From Branchiostoma floridae (taxonomy: Eukaryota; Chordata; Leptocardii; Amphioxiformes; Branchiostomatidae), in assembly GCF_000003815.2 (NCBI RefSeq), contig NC_049994.1, positions 9,461,148-9,525,147 of the forward strand: 64,000 bases of DNA, in the 5' to 3' direction. A model generated the notes under the pieces. It ran no database searches and was not told the origin of the DNA. It saw only the letters and a list, made by a program, of their open reading frames with translations. A program made the position numbers and the translations under genes. Below, one piece after another: positions 1 through 13,800 of this stretch (position 1 is its first letter; each line of letters begins with the position of its first letter).

Positions 1-392
1 ATGGTGCTGAGTTTGATACTGGTAGTGGAAACAGTTTTTTTTCTTTCCCACCTGCACATCTACACTACTACAATATACCTAGAAAGAATCTTCATAAATA
101 AATTGCAAGTTTACCTCAAATTTAGTCTTTGCCATTTAACTATATCACTTTCTACATTATGAATTCATGTATCATCACTTCTCTTCCACTCAAGTACGCC
201 CTTCCTCTTGGGGTCATAGATTCAAGATTTTCCTTGGTGCATGGTTCAGGCAGGAGGGGGCAGACAAGAATCAGGAGATAGATCAAAGATATTCAGGAAT
301 GCCCTGAAAAGTACTCACATAAACATTACATATGCCTTCCTTAAGCATTTCTGTTGTTTGTAGGATAGCCCTTAATGTCTTCTACATTGCAG
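1..392. other. Intron of the MAM/LDLa gene
   Basis: No MAM or LDLa exon motif is present. This is the tail of the intron preceding the first exon in the window, and the acceptor is AG at 391-392. Nothing else is recognised. Confidence 0.7.
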
Positions 393-1881
393 GCTTCTAC
401 ATGTATGTGGATGCCAGCAGTGGAAACGTATACAGCTTTGCCACCTTGACTAGCCCCATGCTACAGCAGGCTAGTTCCACATGTGAACTGACCTTCTGGT
501 ACCACATGTATGGCCAGGACATTGGGAGCCTGCAGGTAATTTGGAAAGCTGCTATATTCCTGCTTTTCTTTTCTGCCTGTGAATTTTGAGTTCTGTACTG
601 GAACTTTTAAACAACACCTGTAGATTATTTGTTAACTATAAGATGGCATGCATTGTGAATATTGAATATCTCCAATAAAAACAGTACTATGAATTAATTT
701 AAGTTTGCAGAGACTTAATTTCACAATAGGAGTAAAAAACAATTGACTTTGTTTTTGAAACAATCACAGTAAGTTAGTTAAAACATTACATTCTGATGAA
801 TTTGTGGTGAGAGCGTATAACAGAAACTGAAAACATGAAATGACTACAAACAATGCATGATTTACAGTGTACAATACATTTGTCTACTACATGCAGTTGC
901 TAATTATACTGTTATCATCAGGTGGTGAGGCAGCAGGGCACGATGCAGGCTACCCTGTGGGAACTGTCGGGAGACCAGGGTAATGTGTGGCAGCAGGCTG
1001 TTGTCTCTGTAGGAAGGGTCAACACACCATTCCAGGTGAGAACAACAAAACAAAAGACTTAGTACAGAGTTCTTTTCTTTCTACAAATACCACCTTACCT
1101 AAACACCCTAGTCCTCCCATTCCTACAAATGAATATGGACAAATCTCAAAATTCTGTAAAATGCCAATGTCACATGGATATGTTCATTTGTGAACATTAT
1201 TATCAGTTTTGCCATTTTAGTTGTCTTAATGCAAGCATTGCTACATTTCTAGTTGGATGCATTCCTCAGTGTCATTTTTCTTGTCCAATACATTGCAGTT
1301 ACTTCTGCAAGCTCGGCGTGGTTTCAACCACCTTGGTGACGTGGCTATTGATGATGTCAGTTTCCAGGGATGTGCTCTTCCAGGTTAGGGCAGTGAAACC
1401 TGTTCTTTTGTGTCTCCCAATGATACTAACTGTGTCTAATCTAACGAGCCCTAACAGCCAATCACTGTACTGTTGTGAGGAGATAAGGAACAGTAAACTT
1501 TAACCAGTAGTTGTAAACAATGCATTTTAGATGTCCTGCTACTGCTGACCAATCAACTTTTCATAACATTTTATATTCTTTATGTCATTTCTTGATCAAG
1601 GTTGAATAAAAAATCTTCATGCCATCTTCCATCAAAATATAAGTTATCATTGACGACAAAATAAAAAAATGCCATATTTGATTATCAGATTTGATTGAAA
1701 ACTAGTTAATGATAGCAAGATCATAATGACGTTTATGTTATCTTTATGTCCATAGTTCCAGTCAGTGGTGACTGTGCCAGTGATCAGTACAAGTGTTCTC
1801 AGAGAGGAGCATGTATCGACAACAACCGTGTGTGTGACTTCACGGACGACTGTGGGGACAACACTGACGAACAAACATGTA
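393..1881 (+). CDS. Module 1: MAM domain (5' exon missing) plus LDLa 1
   Basis: Exons are 393-535, 922-1035, 1299-1383 and 1756-1881. The first starts inside the MAM fold ([10 protein letters not shown]) and runs through the hallmark FWYHMYG segment. The second carries the WxxxGDxGxxW strand. The third holds [13 protein letters not shown], the end of the domain. The fourth is an LDLa repeat with six cysteines and a Ca2+-type DCGDNTDE acidic cluster. The exon encoding the start of this MAM (the CDFE...DFDW part) is not in the window, since 1-392 shows no such motif. The intron splitting the third MAM strand pair (after GSLQ) is at a position not used by modules 2, 4, 6, 8 and 10. Confidence 0.9.
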
Positions 1882-4800
1882 GTGAGTACCTTTATGCACT
1901 ATATTAGTTTGTTTCCTTGTTTTCTTTATTTCACTGGTTGTGTAACAAATCTAAGACCTGTAGCTACATCAAACATTGAGCTTTGTTTAATAAAAAGCCT
2001 AATGGAGAGGCCCCTACCATATACATTGATACAATCTTTGAACCATTTACATGTACATAGAAATTGACAAGTTGAGTTCCTGGTCATTACTTTGGTATAA
2101 TCTTGTATTATGCATGTTTGTATTGTGAAGCCTGATTCATCATACAAGTGTGAAACTTTCTTGCTTAAATCTCACCCAAATGAATGTGTTCCCTCCAAAA
2201 GATGCGTTCCCTGGTCGCTGTGACTTTGAGGTGGGCCTGTGTTCCTGGCAGCAGATGGCTATAGATGAGGCAGACTGGACTCTACAGTCTGGTCCTACCA
2301 CCACTACCTCTACTGGACCTGCTATCGACCACACCACCAACACTGCCACAGGTAAGTTTTGTAGATGTATTACAATCACCACATCTACTGGACCTGCTAT
2401 AGACCACACCACCAATACTGCTACAGGTAAGTCACAAATAACATTAAGGTCCTACCAACACCAGTACCACCTCTACTGGCCCTGCTATTGACCACACCAC
2501 CAACATTGCCACAGGTAATTAATATAGGCCGCATATAGCAGTCAGGTCCTACTGTATATAGCCTCTGGGCTAATAATGCAAGGAGCATTGGTAGCTTAGA
2601 AATATTTATTGCAGACTAAATCTCTCAAACTAAGAGCTGCACTGTGTTTCCATCCCTTCAGGCCAGTACCTGTATCTGGAGTCATCCAACCCAGCCAGCC
2701 CAGGTGACCGGGCACGTCTGGTCAGCTCAGTGCTGCAGGTCTCCTCCTCTGCTACCACTACAGACACCTGCAAGGTACATGTCACACCGACAGTCAACAG
2801 TCACATACCAGAGGCCAATTTGTGGTATATTTCCCCTTCTTGGGAAAGGGAAATGTATTGTTTTACTGATTCCTTAGTTTTGGCTCTGGTGATACTTGTT
2901 TCATCTCCTTAAGGATGTGACCAAATATCTGTACCCTATTTGCCTTGAAGCATATGCCATGTGTTTGGTATGACAATATCGTGGTAGTATTTCCCTTGAT
3001 GACTTTTAAACCAATTGGGAGTAACTAATGATTGATGAAGATGAAACCTCAGTTCTGTTACTGTTTGGAAGGAAGGCATCTTTCATAAGGCTTTTACCTT
3101 TTAAACCATACTGAATTAACCTCAGCTACAGAAGACATTCAGCAAGCATTCAGTGTTTGGCAGCAATGTTGATGCTTTGTCCGTTTCTTTTCACAGCTTC
3201 GGTTCTACTACCACATGTATGGTGCAGACATAGGTGATCTGAATGTGTACACCAGGGTACAGGATGGAGGGCCTCTCACCAGAGTTTGGTCAATCTCAGG
3301 ACAAGTCGGCGACTTCTTTGTAAGAGCAGAAGTTGATCTGCAAAGTCCTGCTGGACGATTCCAGGTAGGTCTTTCTGGTTTTGAGAAGCATATGGCCATG
3401 AAAGCTTGTCCTCTGATTTCTTATAATATATAATAATTCATCATACTGTTATCATAAGTTTGTTATATAATTGAAATGTCAAAGAAAGTTGTGCAAGACA
3501 TGATTTGAAATCCATTCACACCAGAAACTTAACTTGATTCTTTTTTATAGTCGTAACATTTATTTACCTGCTTATGTTGAGGTTCTCGTAAAGACTGCAG
3601 TTCCCCTTCCATTACATGTTTATCAGTGGCCAGCATATTGAGACTAGCACTCCACCTAACAGTTACTTGGGATCCAAATGCCTAAACTTATGATCCTAAA
3701 GCAAGAGTGTCTATTGTTTGCTTTACATGTGATAGCATGAGTCCAGTATCATATCCCTACAACTGTGATTGGTTATAGGTCATCATTGAGGCAATGGTAG
3801 GGTCAGGCCCCGAGGGTGATATCGCCATCGACGACGTCTCCTTCTCAGACATGTGCCAGCCTGTCATAGGTAAAAATTACGCTAACAACACTTCAATTTC
3901 CTAGTTCTTAGTTTAAGTTATTTACTATTTTTTGTGTGCATGTTGAATGGCATAACAGTATACTGTGTGTGTTTGCAAATTATTCTGCTGAGGGGCGCAA
4001 TGGGACCATAATGACTTTCCCTTTTGTCACAGGTGTGCTGCCCGTGGGTACTACACCTGTCCCCACCACACCCAGCCCACCCTGCCCAGCTGACCAGTTC
4101 CACTGTGGTGATGGTACTTGCATCCCCGCCACTCAGTACTGTGATGGAACGACCCAGTGTACAGATGGATCTGATGAGGCTACTTGTGGTCAGTTTGACT
4201 ATTTACGTAGGGCCCAGGGTGTATTGTAGAATTGTTGTTTATTGTTTATTTGCACATAATAATAAAAATCTAATGTTACAAAACAGTAAGTACAACATGC
4301 TGGAAAAAACAGAAACACAAAAGGTTTATCAAGGGCTTCCCTTAACTGTGGTTAATCACACTTTAGTTTTGGAAAATACTGATAATTATATCATTACTTT
4401 ATGAGAAAATGTGATCAAACAAAAGATGAAAGTAAACCATCATAGGTATATACAAGCAAATAAGGAAAGTTTAAGGAGTGTTGCAAAGAATGCTAGAAAA
4501 AATATGTGTTGCAAAGAATGCTGGGATTGATACATATTCTCCTCTGTTTAGGGGTCATCATATGATCACATATGGGCCTGGTCATCATATGATCACAAAC
4601 TGAGGTCATTCTTGAGATAGTTGTGCGTAGCATAAGTCAGTTTTAAGTGTGTTAGTTACACTTGTTGTGACCTGCAATCTACTAACCTAATGTTCAATAG
4701 GCTAAATTGTTACCATGTTTCTCATCTACAGGTGCTTGTACCTTTGAAACGGACCTCTGTGGTTACGTAGACACTAGTTTTGGATCGTACAACTGGCAGC

Positions 4801-7800
4801 GTTACCAGGCCAACACCCCTGCTGCGACAGGACCTGACATGGATCACACCAGCGGCGTGACAGGTCACTTTCAGCTTACTTTCCTAGTCAAATAATTTAT
4901 CCATATTGATACCAATTTTTTCACAGTATCATACGTATGATACGTATGATACTTGCTAGAAATAGAATCAATCTCAAACCAATGTAAAATTACAACATCA
5001 GCAATTCAACAAAATTGCCAAAACCCTCAGCTAGTTCAGTTTCAAATTGTTGCTTTTATGCTGTGCCCTGAGCCATGGTAGCTTTCCTGTGTATGCACAT
5101 CAAGTACTTCTAAGTACACAATTCAGAAGTCTTTGTTGAGTCTATTCCAACTGTGACTGCACAATATAACTTTGTTTGAATGCCCGTTCTGATACTTGCT
5201 CGCTACTTCAGGCTACTACATGTCAGTGTCCGCAATCGGAGGAAGTGTAGTCAACCTGGCAGTACTACAGAGCCCAGCCTTACCTGCTGTGGGACCCAAC
5301 TGTCAAGTCAAGTTCTGGTCAGTAACTTTGCCTCAGAGGTAGACTTCCTAACCATGCATAATATAAATCAATTAAACACATATTTGTATTTCAAAACATG
5401 TTTAGAATTTATGGAAATTTCATGCATTATTTCAGTACACAAAGTAAAGTGCTTACCAACAAGCTTTAGATCAATCTTGTGATCATTCTCAAGTTGACCT
5501 GACCCAAAGCGTATGACATATCCTTGGAGTCATTTCAACTTAAGAAGGATCAAAGGACTGATCACACACTTGTTGGTGATGGCTTTGTTTTGTGTAATAA
5601 AAAAAACTGTTTGGAAAGTATGTCAATTATTATTGATAGCAGATGAGGTTTCAGTGTACAATTTTAGTATACAATTTGGTTTGTCTTGGCAAATCAGTTA
5701 CCAACTCCTCAGGCACATGCAGTTGATTTCATCTCTTTGAATGACTTGTCACATTGCATATCTAATTTCAGGCCTAAGTTTAAAGCTTTCTGATGAGGAT
5801 GCTCCTATAATGCTGAGCAACAATGATTATTATTCTCAGGTACTACATGACTGGCACGCATGATGGACGTCTGTCGGTGTATGTGGGCTCAGTCGACGGA
5901 TCCCTGAGCCAGGTCTGGCAGGAGTCGCTGACTAGCACACAGTGGAGGCAGGGGATGGTGGGCATCGGAAGTCAGGGCTATGGCTTCAAGGTACCAAAAA
6001 CAGAACAGTTTGTGCCTTTGCATCATACTTGTATGTAATATATTATGATACCCGTGTCACACAGCAAGAAAATCAATCAGCTGATGAGTTGGCGACCATC
6101 TGACATTTTCAGCAGTAATATCCCTTGTCTCTCGATCATTGAGCACTATTTTTAGGGATTCTATATATAATTCATTTACAAAGTAGTTTAGATTTTCAGG
6201 TGAAAGATACACCCTCAGTTGAGATTGGGCAACCTTCTAGCAATTCATCAAATGCGTGACAGGGTTATAACAATGGTAAACTGATGTCACTGGCTGTAGT
6301 ATATGCCTAGCCAGACTTGTATGGGTTTTTCACTTGGCATTGTGTGTCTGGTAAACTTTTTTTGTTTGAATTTCAGGTGGAGTTTGAGTACTTCCACTTC
6401 TTCCAGGGTGCCAGGGTAGCATTGGATGACATCACTTTTGAGAACTGTGAACTCGGAGGTAAATTGTCTCAGGACAAATCTATTTTGGTCCATGAATTGA
6501 GCCATGCTTAGCAGAAGATTTCCTGTAGATTTTACAATCAGAACATGTTATGAAAATTACCTGGACCATAAATGATGAAGATTAAGAAGATTTTTATCCA
6601 TTCGCTCAGCATTTTTACATCAGTTTTCCTATCTGTCTAGCCCGTCTAGATCTATTAGTTTGGCCCTATTACATACAGTACTGTTGTTTCTAATGTGATG
6701 TGGTTTCCTTGTCATGTTCTGCAGAACTGCGACCATGTCAGATGCAAGAGTTCTTCTGTGTCCAGTCTGGAGACTGTGTCAACTGGACCAAGATCTGTGA
6801 CTACGCACAGGACTGCAGGGATGGCAGCGATGAGGCTGACTGGGTTTGCGGTGAGTGTGAATAATAGGAAGCATTGATAGGGAGCAAGGAAGAGAGAGTG
6901 AAAGAGACAGTGAGAAGTCACCATCATGACCCCTTTGATGGCTGATTTTGGCTAGGCATGATTTAAAAGCCTGCCTTCTCCCTATTTGAAATAACAGCAA
7001 TTATCAGACTGAGTGTGCAATGTTCAAGTCCCACTTTGGCAATTAGTGACGTACCAACCCTTCTCTTGCAATTTATCCAGAGGCTCTTGGAATTTTTTTG
7101 TTTGGAATCTTTAAAAGGCTTATCCTATCATTCACCTCACATAGATACAGGTAATCTTGTTTGAATGACCTTTCCAACAGTTTACAAACACAGTTTGAGC
7201 TGTTGATGTGGATAAAGAAAACAAGGAAAGCCCATAACCTTGCGTGCTCATGTTGCAGACTCGTCTGCATACCCCTATGAGAGATGTGACATGGAGGCTG
7301 ACATCTGCTCCTGGACTCAGGAACTGGACGATGACTTTGACTGGAGCCGCAGGAGCGGCAGCACCTCTTCCTTCAACACAGGCCCTGCTGTCGACCACAC
7401 TAAGGGGGACACCTCAGGTGGGGTTCTGGTTTGTTTTTTATTAGGATCACCATTAATGATATGTCACTATTCGTCCTGGAGTCTGGGTGAATAGTATTCA
7501 TTTTCACTTGAGTGAAGTGAGGAAAGTCATGTAAAGTGCCTTTCCCAAGAGCACACAATCAGTGACACAACAGGTTTTGAACTCTGGACTTTTTGGGCCT
7601 AAACCCAACGTGCTGGCAATTGCGCCACAGGAATTCTCATAATCTGAGTTCTGTTCTTAAACATGCTGCATCTTCATCTACTTATTGGCCTTGGGGCCTT
7701 TCAGTCAAGAGTGTAATTCTTTAGAGCCTCACGGTCTTGGTCACCCCACATCTGAAGCCTGCCTAGTCTACCTTCTTTATGTTTTGCTAGTGCCTCTTGT

Positions 7801-10800
7801 ATTTGGCTTTGTCTTTGGTTAAACTTTGATTTACCTACACACAACTATATATATATATATAGTTTGTAGCTTGGGAAGCTTTTGAGATGCACGCTGTCTC
7901 TTTATCTTTATCTCTTTGTCTGATTTTTATTAAATATTTATTGGGTTTGTCTTCCACTGTCTCAGAAAAAGAAGTCGAACCCAATAAGTTACATCTTTAA
8001 CTAGTTTTAAATTAGACTAGAGTAGTCGCTCACTATACTGTTTACCATTATTTGTATGTCATTTTTGTCACTTGCAATTAGCCCTCGGGTAAGAACTTGC
8101 AATAAAACTTACTGTTTTTTATTACACATCATTTCTGATAGGCTATTACATCTTCATCGAGGCCTCCAGTCCCAGACAGCCTGGAGATGTGGCCAGAATC
8201 AGCAGTCCTGTCATCCTGCCCACAACAGATCTCCCCACTGCTCAAGACAGTGCAACCATCCCACCTGGCTGTCAGGTAATCATCAGTCCTATCCTGTGTA
8301 CCACAGTGTAAAACTATAGGGCTCTAAGATACATCGATGAAGGTTAGACATCCAGGCAATAAGATACGGCAAAAAGCAGTTACTCAAGCAACTGGAAAAC
8401 TTCCCAAATCATATCTAGTTGCTTGAGTAATTCCTTTTTTTTCTAGTTTTATCTATTCTTGTACTGAAAGAGCCTGAAAATAATTTACCAAACCAACCTG
8501 ATGAACCTTTTTTACAATTGTTATGTGTGTGTGTGTGTGTATTTTCTATCATAAGAATCCGCACCGACTTTAAAAAATTTGGAGTGAAACTGTATTTGCC
8601 ACAGATTTTGCCTTTTTTAGCTTACAATTTCATACAAATTTTACATTTCTATATATTTTGTATTGAAAGAATCTGTATTGACATGTTTGTTGTCAGGACA
8701 AGCATTTTGAGAACAATGGGGAGTGAAACATTTTATCTCTACTCAAGAATGTTGCCTTTATAGCATGCAATGTTATTTTGCCAACAGTTGCGTTTCTGGT
8801 ACCACATGTACGGACGAAACATCGACACGTTGAATGTGTACATGAGAACCCAGATCAATGGCCCACTGACCAACCTGTGGTCCAAGACTGGGGAGCAAGG
8901 GGATGAATGGTGGCTGGCTTATGTAGAGATTTCCAGTGATGCCAACTTCCAGGTACCTGGTCAATTCTTATAACTTGTGAGACTTAGAAGAAGTTGTCCA
9001 TGTCATGGAAAATCAATACACAGTCAAATTCCTGAGGGCCACTCAAGGGGCAAATAAAAAATCTGTTCTATGTGAACAGAAGCCCATTATAGACAGGATT
9101 CTTGATGCTTGAGATGGGGAAAATTATCTTTGGGACCACTGAAAAATAGTACATTGGCCAGGTGGTCCTTGTTCAGAAGTACAGGTTTGACCACAAGAAG
9201 TAAGGGTTATACATTCCAAAATAACTTTGAACATCATGTTTTGGCTTGTTACTGATTGGCTGTACATTCAACAGAAACTGTATTGTTCCCTCTATAAGAT
9301 CATATGAAAACTGAACACTGACAGACAAACCAAAAGAATATTTTTCTCTTGGGAGTGCTAAATGTTGATATGTCTTGTCTGATGTAGGTTGTAATAGAAG
9401 CTGTGCGAGGAAACGGAGCAGCTAGTGACATCGCAGTGGACGACGTTTCCTTCACACCCGGCTGCAGGGTTGACTCAAGTAAGTTTGTTTAACAAAATGG
9501 GGCAGGAAAACAACAGGAAAAGAGTCTGACACTATATCTTAAAATAGAATCCTGATGACAACTATTGTACACCTGATGTCCAATCAGCCAACACTTAGAA
9601 TTCCTGCAGAAAAACTGACCCACTCGGAAATGTCATGTGGCTTTAATTGATGGAAAGGAATTGTTCAAGGAAGGTTAAACTTTCATCACATTATCAAATG
9701 CAGGTAATATTTCATTCTAAATATTCTTGTTAATTCAATCCTGTCAATCCCTACAGCGGCCAGTTTGGCACCACCGCCCACCCCCACAGCGGCTACCTGT
9801 CCAATCGGCCAGCTTCCATGTTCAAACGGCCAGTGCCTGTCCTACAGCAAGTTCTGTGACTTCAACTATGACTGTTCTGATGCTAGTGACGAGTTGACTT
9901 GTCGTAAGTTAACAACTTTGCTTCATATGTTGTAGTTGGAGTAAACTTTTGAAGCTTAAAAGAAAATTGATCCAATCAGCTAATACTCTGCAGGCATGTC
10001 ATGACTGGTAAGAATGACAGATACCATGTACACTTTAGGGTGAATTCTCTTTTTAGCAAGTTTGATAAACATTGAAGCATGGCTTAGCATCCCGTCCTGT
10101 GCATTGAAATCTTTCCCATTAGCATGTACGTTTGATGATCGTCTATAGCCATTTCCAGAAAACATTGTCTCAGAAGTCACTTTATTGACGTTTGCCCCAT
10201 ACTCTGTTACAGCATCTGTGTGCAACTTTGAGATCCAGGATGACAACATGTGCTACTGGACCAACCCGACTAGCGATGACTTTGATTGGCATGTGCACAG
10301 TGGACGGAACACCGCTGCAGGAACTGGACCTACTGTGGACCACACGTACAGTACACCTGCAGGTAGAAGGGAGCAATATGTTGTACCAGATTCCTTCTTT
10401 ATTGATGATAATTCAGCACTGAAAAGTAAAACTAATCCCCTATGAATCACCATTATCATTACATGCCTAAGAGTTCACATTTTCACTAACTTTTGTTTGA
10501 TTGTTCAAGAAGTTATAGTTGCATACCAGTGTTTTTTTTGCATCTGACTTCATTGATGAAATCTGGATCAGGATTGAGAAATCTTTTTCAATGTTCTTAC
10601 TGCATTTTCAAATACTACTTCTTTTTTGATTTTCAGTAAAAACAAACTCTTACAGAGTCATTTTATAGCAATATAAAAACTTAACAAGTTGGGGAACAAT
10701 ACTATGCTATAATGTGATGCAAAAAACATCAAGACTTAGATTAAACAGAAGATGTCCCATGCCTTTGTCTACAGGAAAATATGCATGTATAGAAGCTGAC

Positions 10801-13800
10801 AACCACTACTCCATGAAGGCAGAACTGCTCAGCCCCATGTTCGGACACTCCGGCACGACATGTAAGCTCAACTTCTGGTACCACATGTATGGTGCCAACA
10901 TCGACGGCCTCACCATGTACCTGAAGATTGGGGAACAGAGGAGGCCGCTGTGGTCGGCTAATGGGGACCACGGTGATGTGTGGAACAATGCTGTTGTCAG
11001 CATCCCTCCATGTACTGCAAACTTCCAGGTACATGAAGATTAACTGTTTTTTAAGCCACAGCAATTTATGTCCTCTGATCCCTGACATTTTAAGGGTAGA
11101 TGTTGCATGAAAATATGTAAACATGAAAAAAGTAGAGGGCATGGAGGAAAGTTTTAATCTTACCATAAAACTGAGTGCACCAAGGCATAAAACTGGTCTT
11201 AACGCTTGTTGTTTGTTTTGATTGATTTTAAATTGCTTTGGCCTCATATTAGCTGACAGAAAGCCAAGACTGGCCAGTTCCCCAAGACCTATTATTTTGG
11301 ACTGGGTGTAAGTTTAGAACTGCTTTTGACATCACATGCCAGTGTATAGCTACTCAAATCTTGGTACAATCTTGAATATGTTAAAGGTCTGCCCTTTATA
11401 CATGTAACATGGCAAAGAACACACGTCCAAAAGGATGGCACATTTTAACTGTTACAGTAGGGTGTACTTTTGTTTTTATATTTTCTTTTATTGACCTCCC
11501 AAACCCTGTTTTTCCCTCCCAGGTACTGTTTGAGGGCAGTATTGGTACAGAGACTGTAGGAAACATTGCGCTGGATGACCTGAGGTTCCAGGACTGTGGT
11601 TATCCAGACCCGTCCGGGACGTGCTCCTCAGACCAGTTCCAGTGCAGCAGTGGCCACTGCATCTCCAAACTGGCCACCTGCGACTACACTCCAGACTGCT
11701 GTGATGGATCAGACGAATCCATCGGACAATGCCGTAAGTGTAAAATTATCATCACAATGATTTTTATAAACTATTTCTCTACACAAAGTACATGTACAGC
11801 ACCTACCAACAAGTTTTCAATCAGCTTTGTCATACTTCTCAAGTTCAAATGAGCCAAATCCCTCCCTAATTCATTACAGTGTGTGATGCAGAAAAATTGA
11901 TTCAAGTGATGTTTTGATAAATGAAGACTGTTATGCTTTCTAAACTAGAGTGTGATGCAATTGCACACAATATCATTTATTTGTATGTGTAGCAATTGTG
12001 GTACAATACTTTATAGATGGAGAATATCCCCCCCAAACCAGGGACACAGCTATCTCTTTTTCTCTTCTGTATTGCCTACAAAACAAAGTTCTAGCAAACA
12101 TTGTCTTGTAAAAGTTAACTGTTCCCATGTACTGTGTTCTCCAGGTTCTGTGTCCATGTGTGCATTTGAGAGGGACCTGTGTGACTGGACACAGATGCTG
12201 AGTGATGACTTTGACTGGAACAGACACCGCGGCCACACCAGCTCTGATAATACAGGCCCACAAGTGGACCATACATCAGGCACAACTAATGGTAAGGCCA
12301 GGCAAATCTGGTATTTTTAACGACATTTTCACTTGTATTTGACACAGAAGACTATGATCTCAATAAAATTATCCTAAGACTATCTATTGTGATCTTTGAA
12401 GGGATATTGGAGTATCAGTATAAACCATTTATTACCATTCTACTTATCCTGTGTTCATGCCCTTGGTGCTGAAGTTTTCACTGTTATAAAGCCAAATGTT
12501 ATTTATTTTACACCCATTGTACAGTGATTTGTACAGCTTTTTTGTGGGATTAAAGCAATGGTTTTGTTTGTTTTTGGTTTAAATAGCAGCAAATAGAATT
12601 GGTGAGGCATTGTTTGCTACCACAAAGCTGTACTGTAACTTTTGTCTGTATATCTTTTCTCATTGTTCCCCCCACAGGCTATTACCTGTACGTGGAAACA
12701 TCTAGGCCCAGAGCGCCTGGAGATGTGGCAAGAATAGCCAGTTTCATCATCGATGCAAATCCCAGGGACTGTTATGTACGTAATCAAATCCATGTTAATT
12801 GAGTCAAGAAATTTAGTGGCACATATTGTAGAATCAATGATTGAGGAGCGCCTCTAACATTTTTTAATTTCGTTGAGCTGTTTTTACATTTGCGCTACTG
12901 TTACCCTTTTTTGACATATCAATTGAAAAAAATAGCCTTTTAAACTACCCAACTCTGGATAACTCTGCTAGCTAAAAGCATTTTTGAAGGAGGAGTATTG
13001 AAGAGAGAGAAAATGGACAGAAAACAAAATATGATTTTGTAAAGTTGACCAGTCTAAGTGAAGTAAGTTTCCTCTTGTAATGTTGTTGAAAGCTTTTGAC
13101 ATCTTTTCTCCAATCTTCAGCTCCGGTTCTACTACCACATGCTGGGCATTGCCATTGGCAACCTGAATGTTTACATCAAGCCCATCGGCAGCTCTGAGAG
13201 GAGTGTTGACAGCATAGCAGGGGAGCAGGGTGATGCCTGGCTCCGAAGGAATGTCTTACTAAACAGTCAGGAACCATTCCAGGTTAGTATTGTCTTTTCT
13301 TGGACTGCCTTTCCTTGAATTCAGGAAGACTTGCTGAAGCTTATGATTAAGATGGCTGAATCAGAAAGAGGCAGAAATTCATGCCATTTAGAGTTAACTC
13401 AGATGTCATGACATCTGATTGTTTGAACCTTTGCTTATTCATGAGAAGCTGTAATTGGCCTGCAGTCCTCTTTTTTATTGAGGTCATGAGGGAGAAAGTA
13501 AGGGTCAGACAAAATATAGCAAAGATATGGGCATAGGACTGTACATGTTCAGCATGTACAAACTCTACATGACATGTCTTTTTTTTACATTGAGTCAAAA
13601 CCCTAAGCTTGAATGTATCCAGCCATAAGAAGTTTTTTGGTATTGAACAGAAAAACAACTGATTTCTTTTGTATCTACAGGTGATACTGGAGGGAGTTGT
13701 GGGGCTAGGTGTGGCAGGAGACATCTCTATCGATGACGTCACATTTACAGAAGGCTGCAGGCCGTATGCAGGAACTGTGGCCCCTCCAACAACTACCCCT

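Noticed and set aside
7557-7640. tRNA-like sequence with a GGTTTTGAACTC segment
   Set aside because: No acceptor stem or cloverleaf can be drawn. It fits a decayed SINE-like repeat better.
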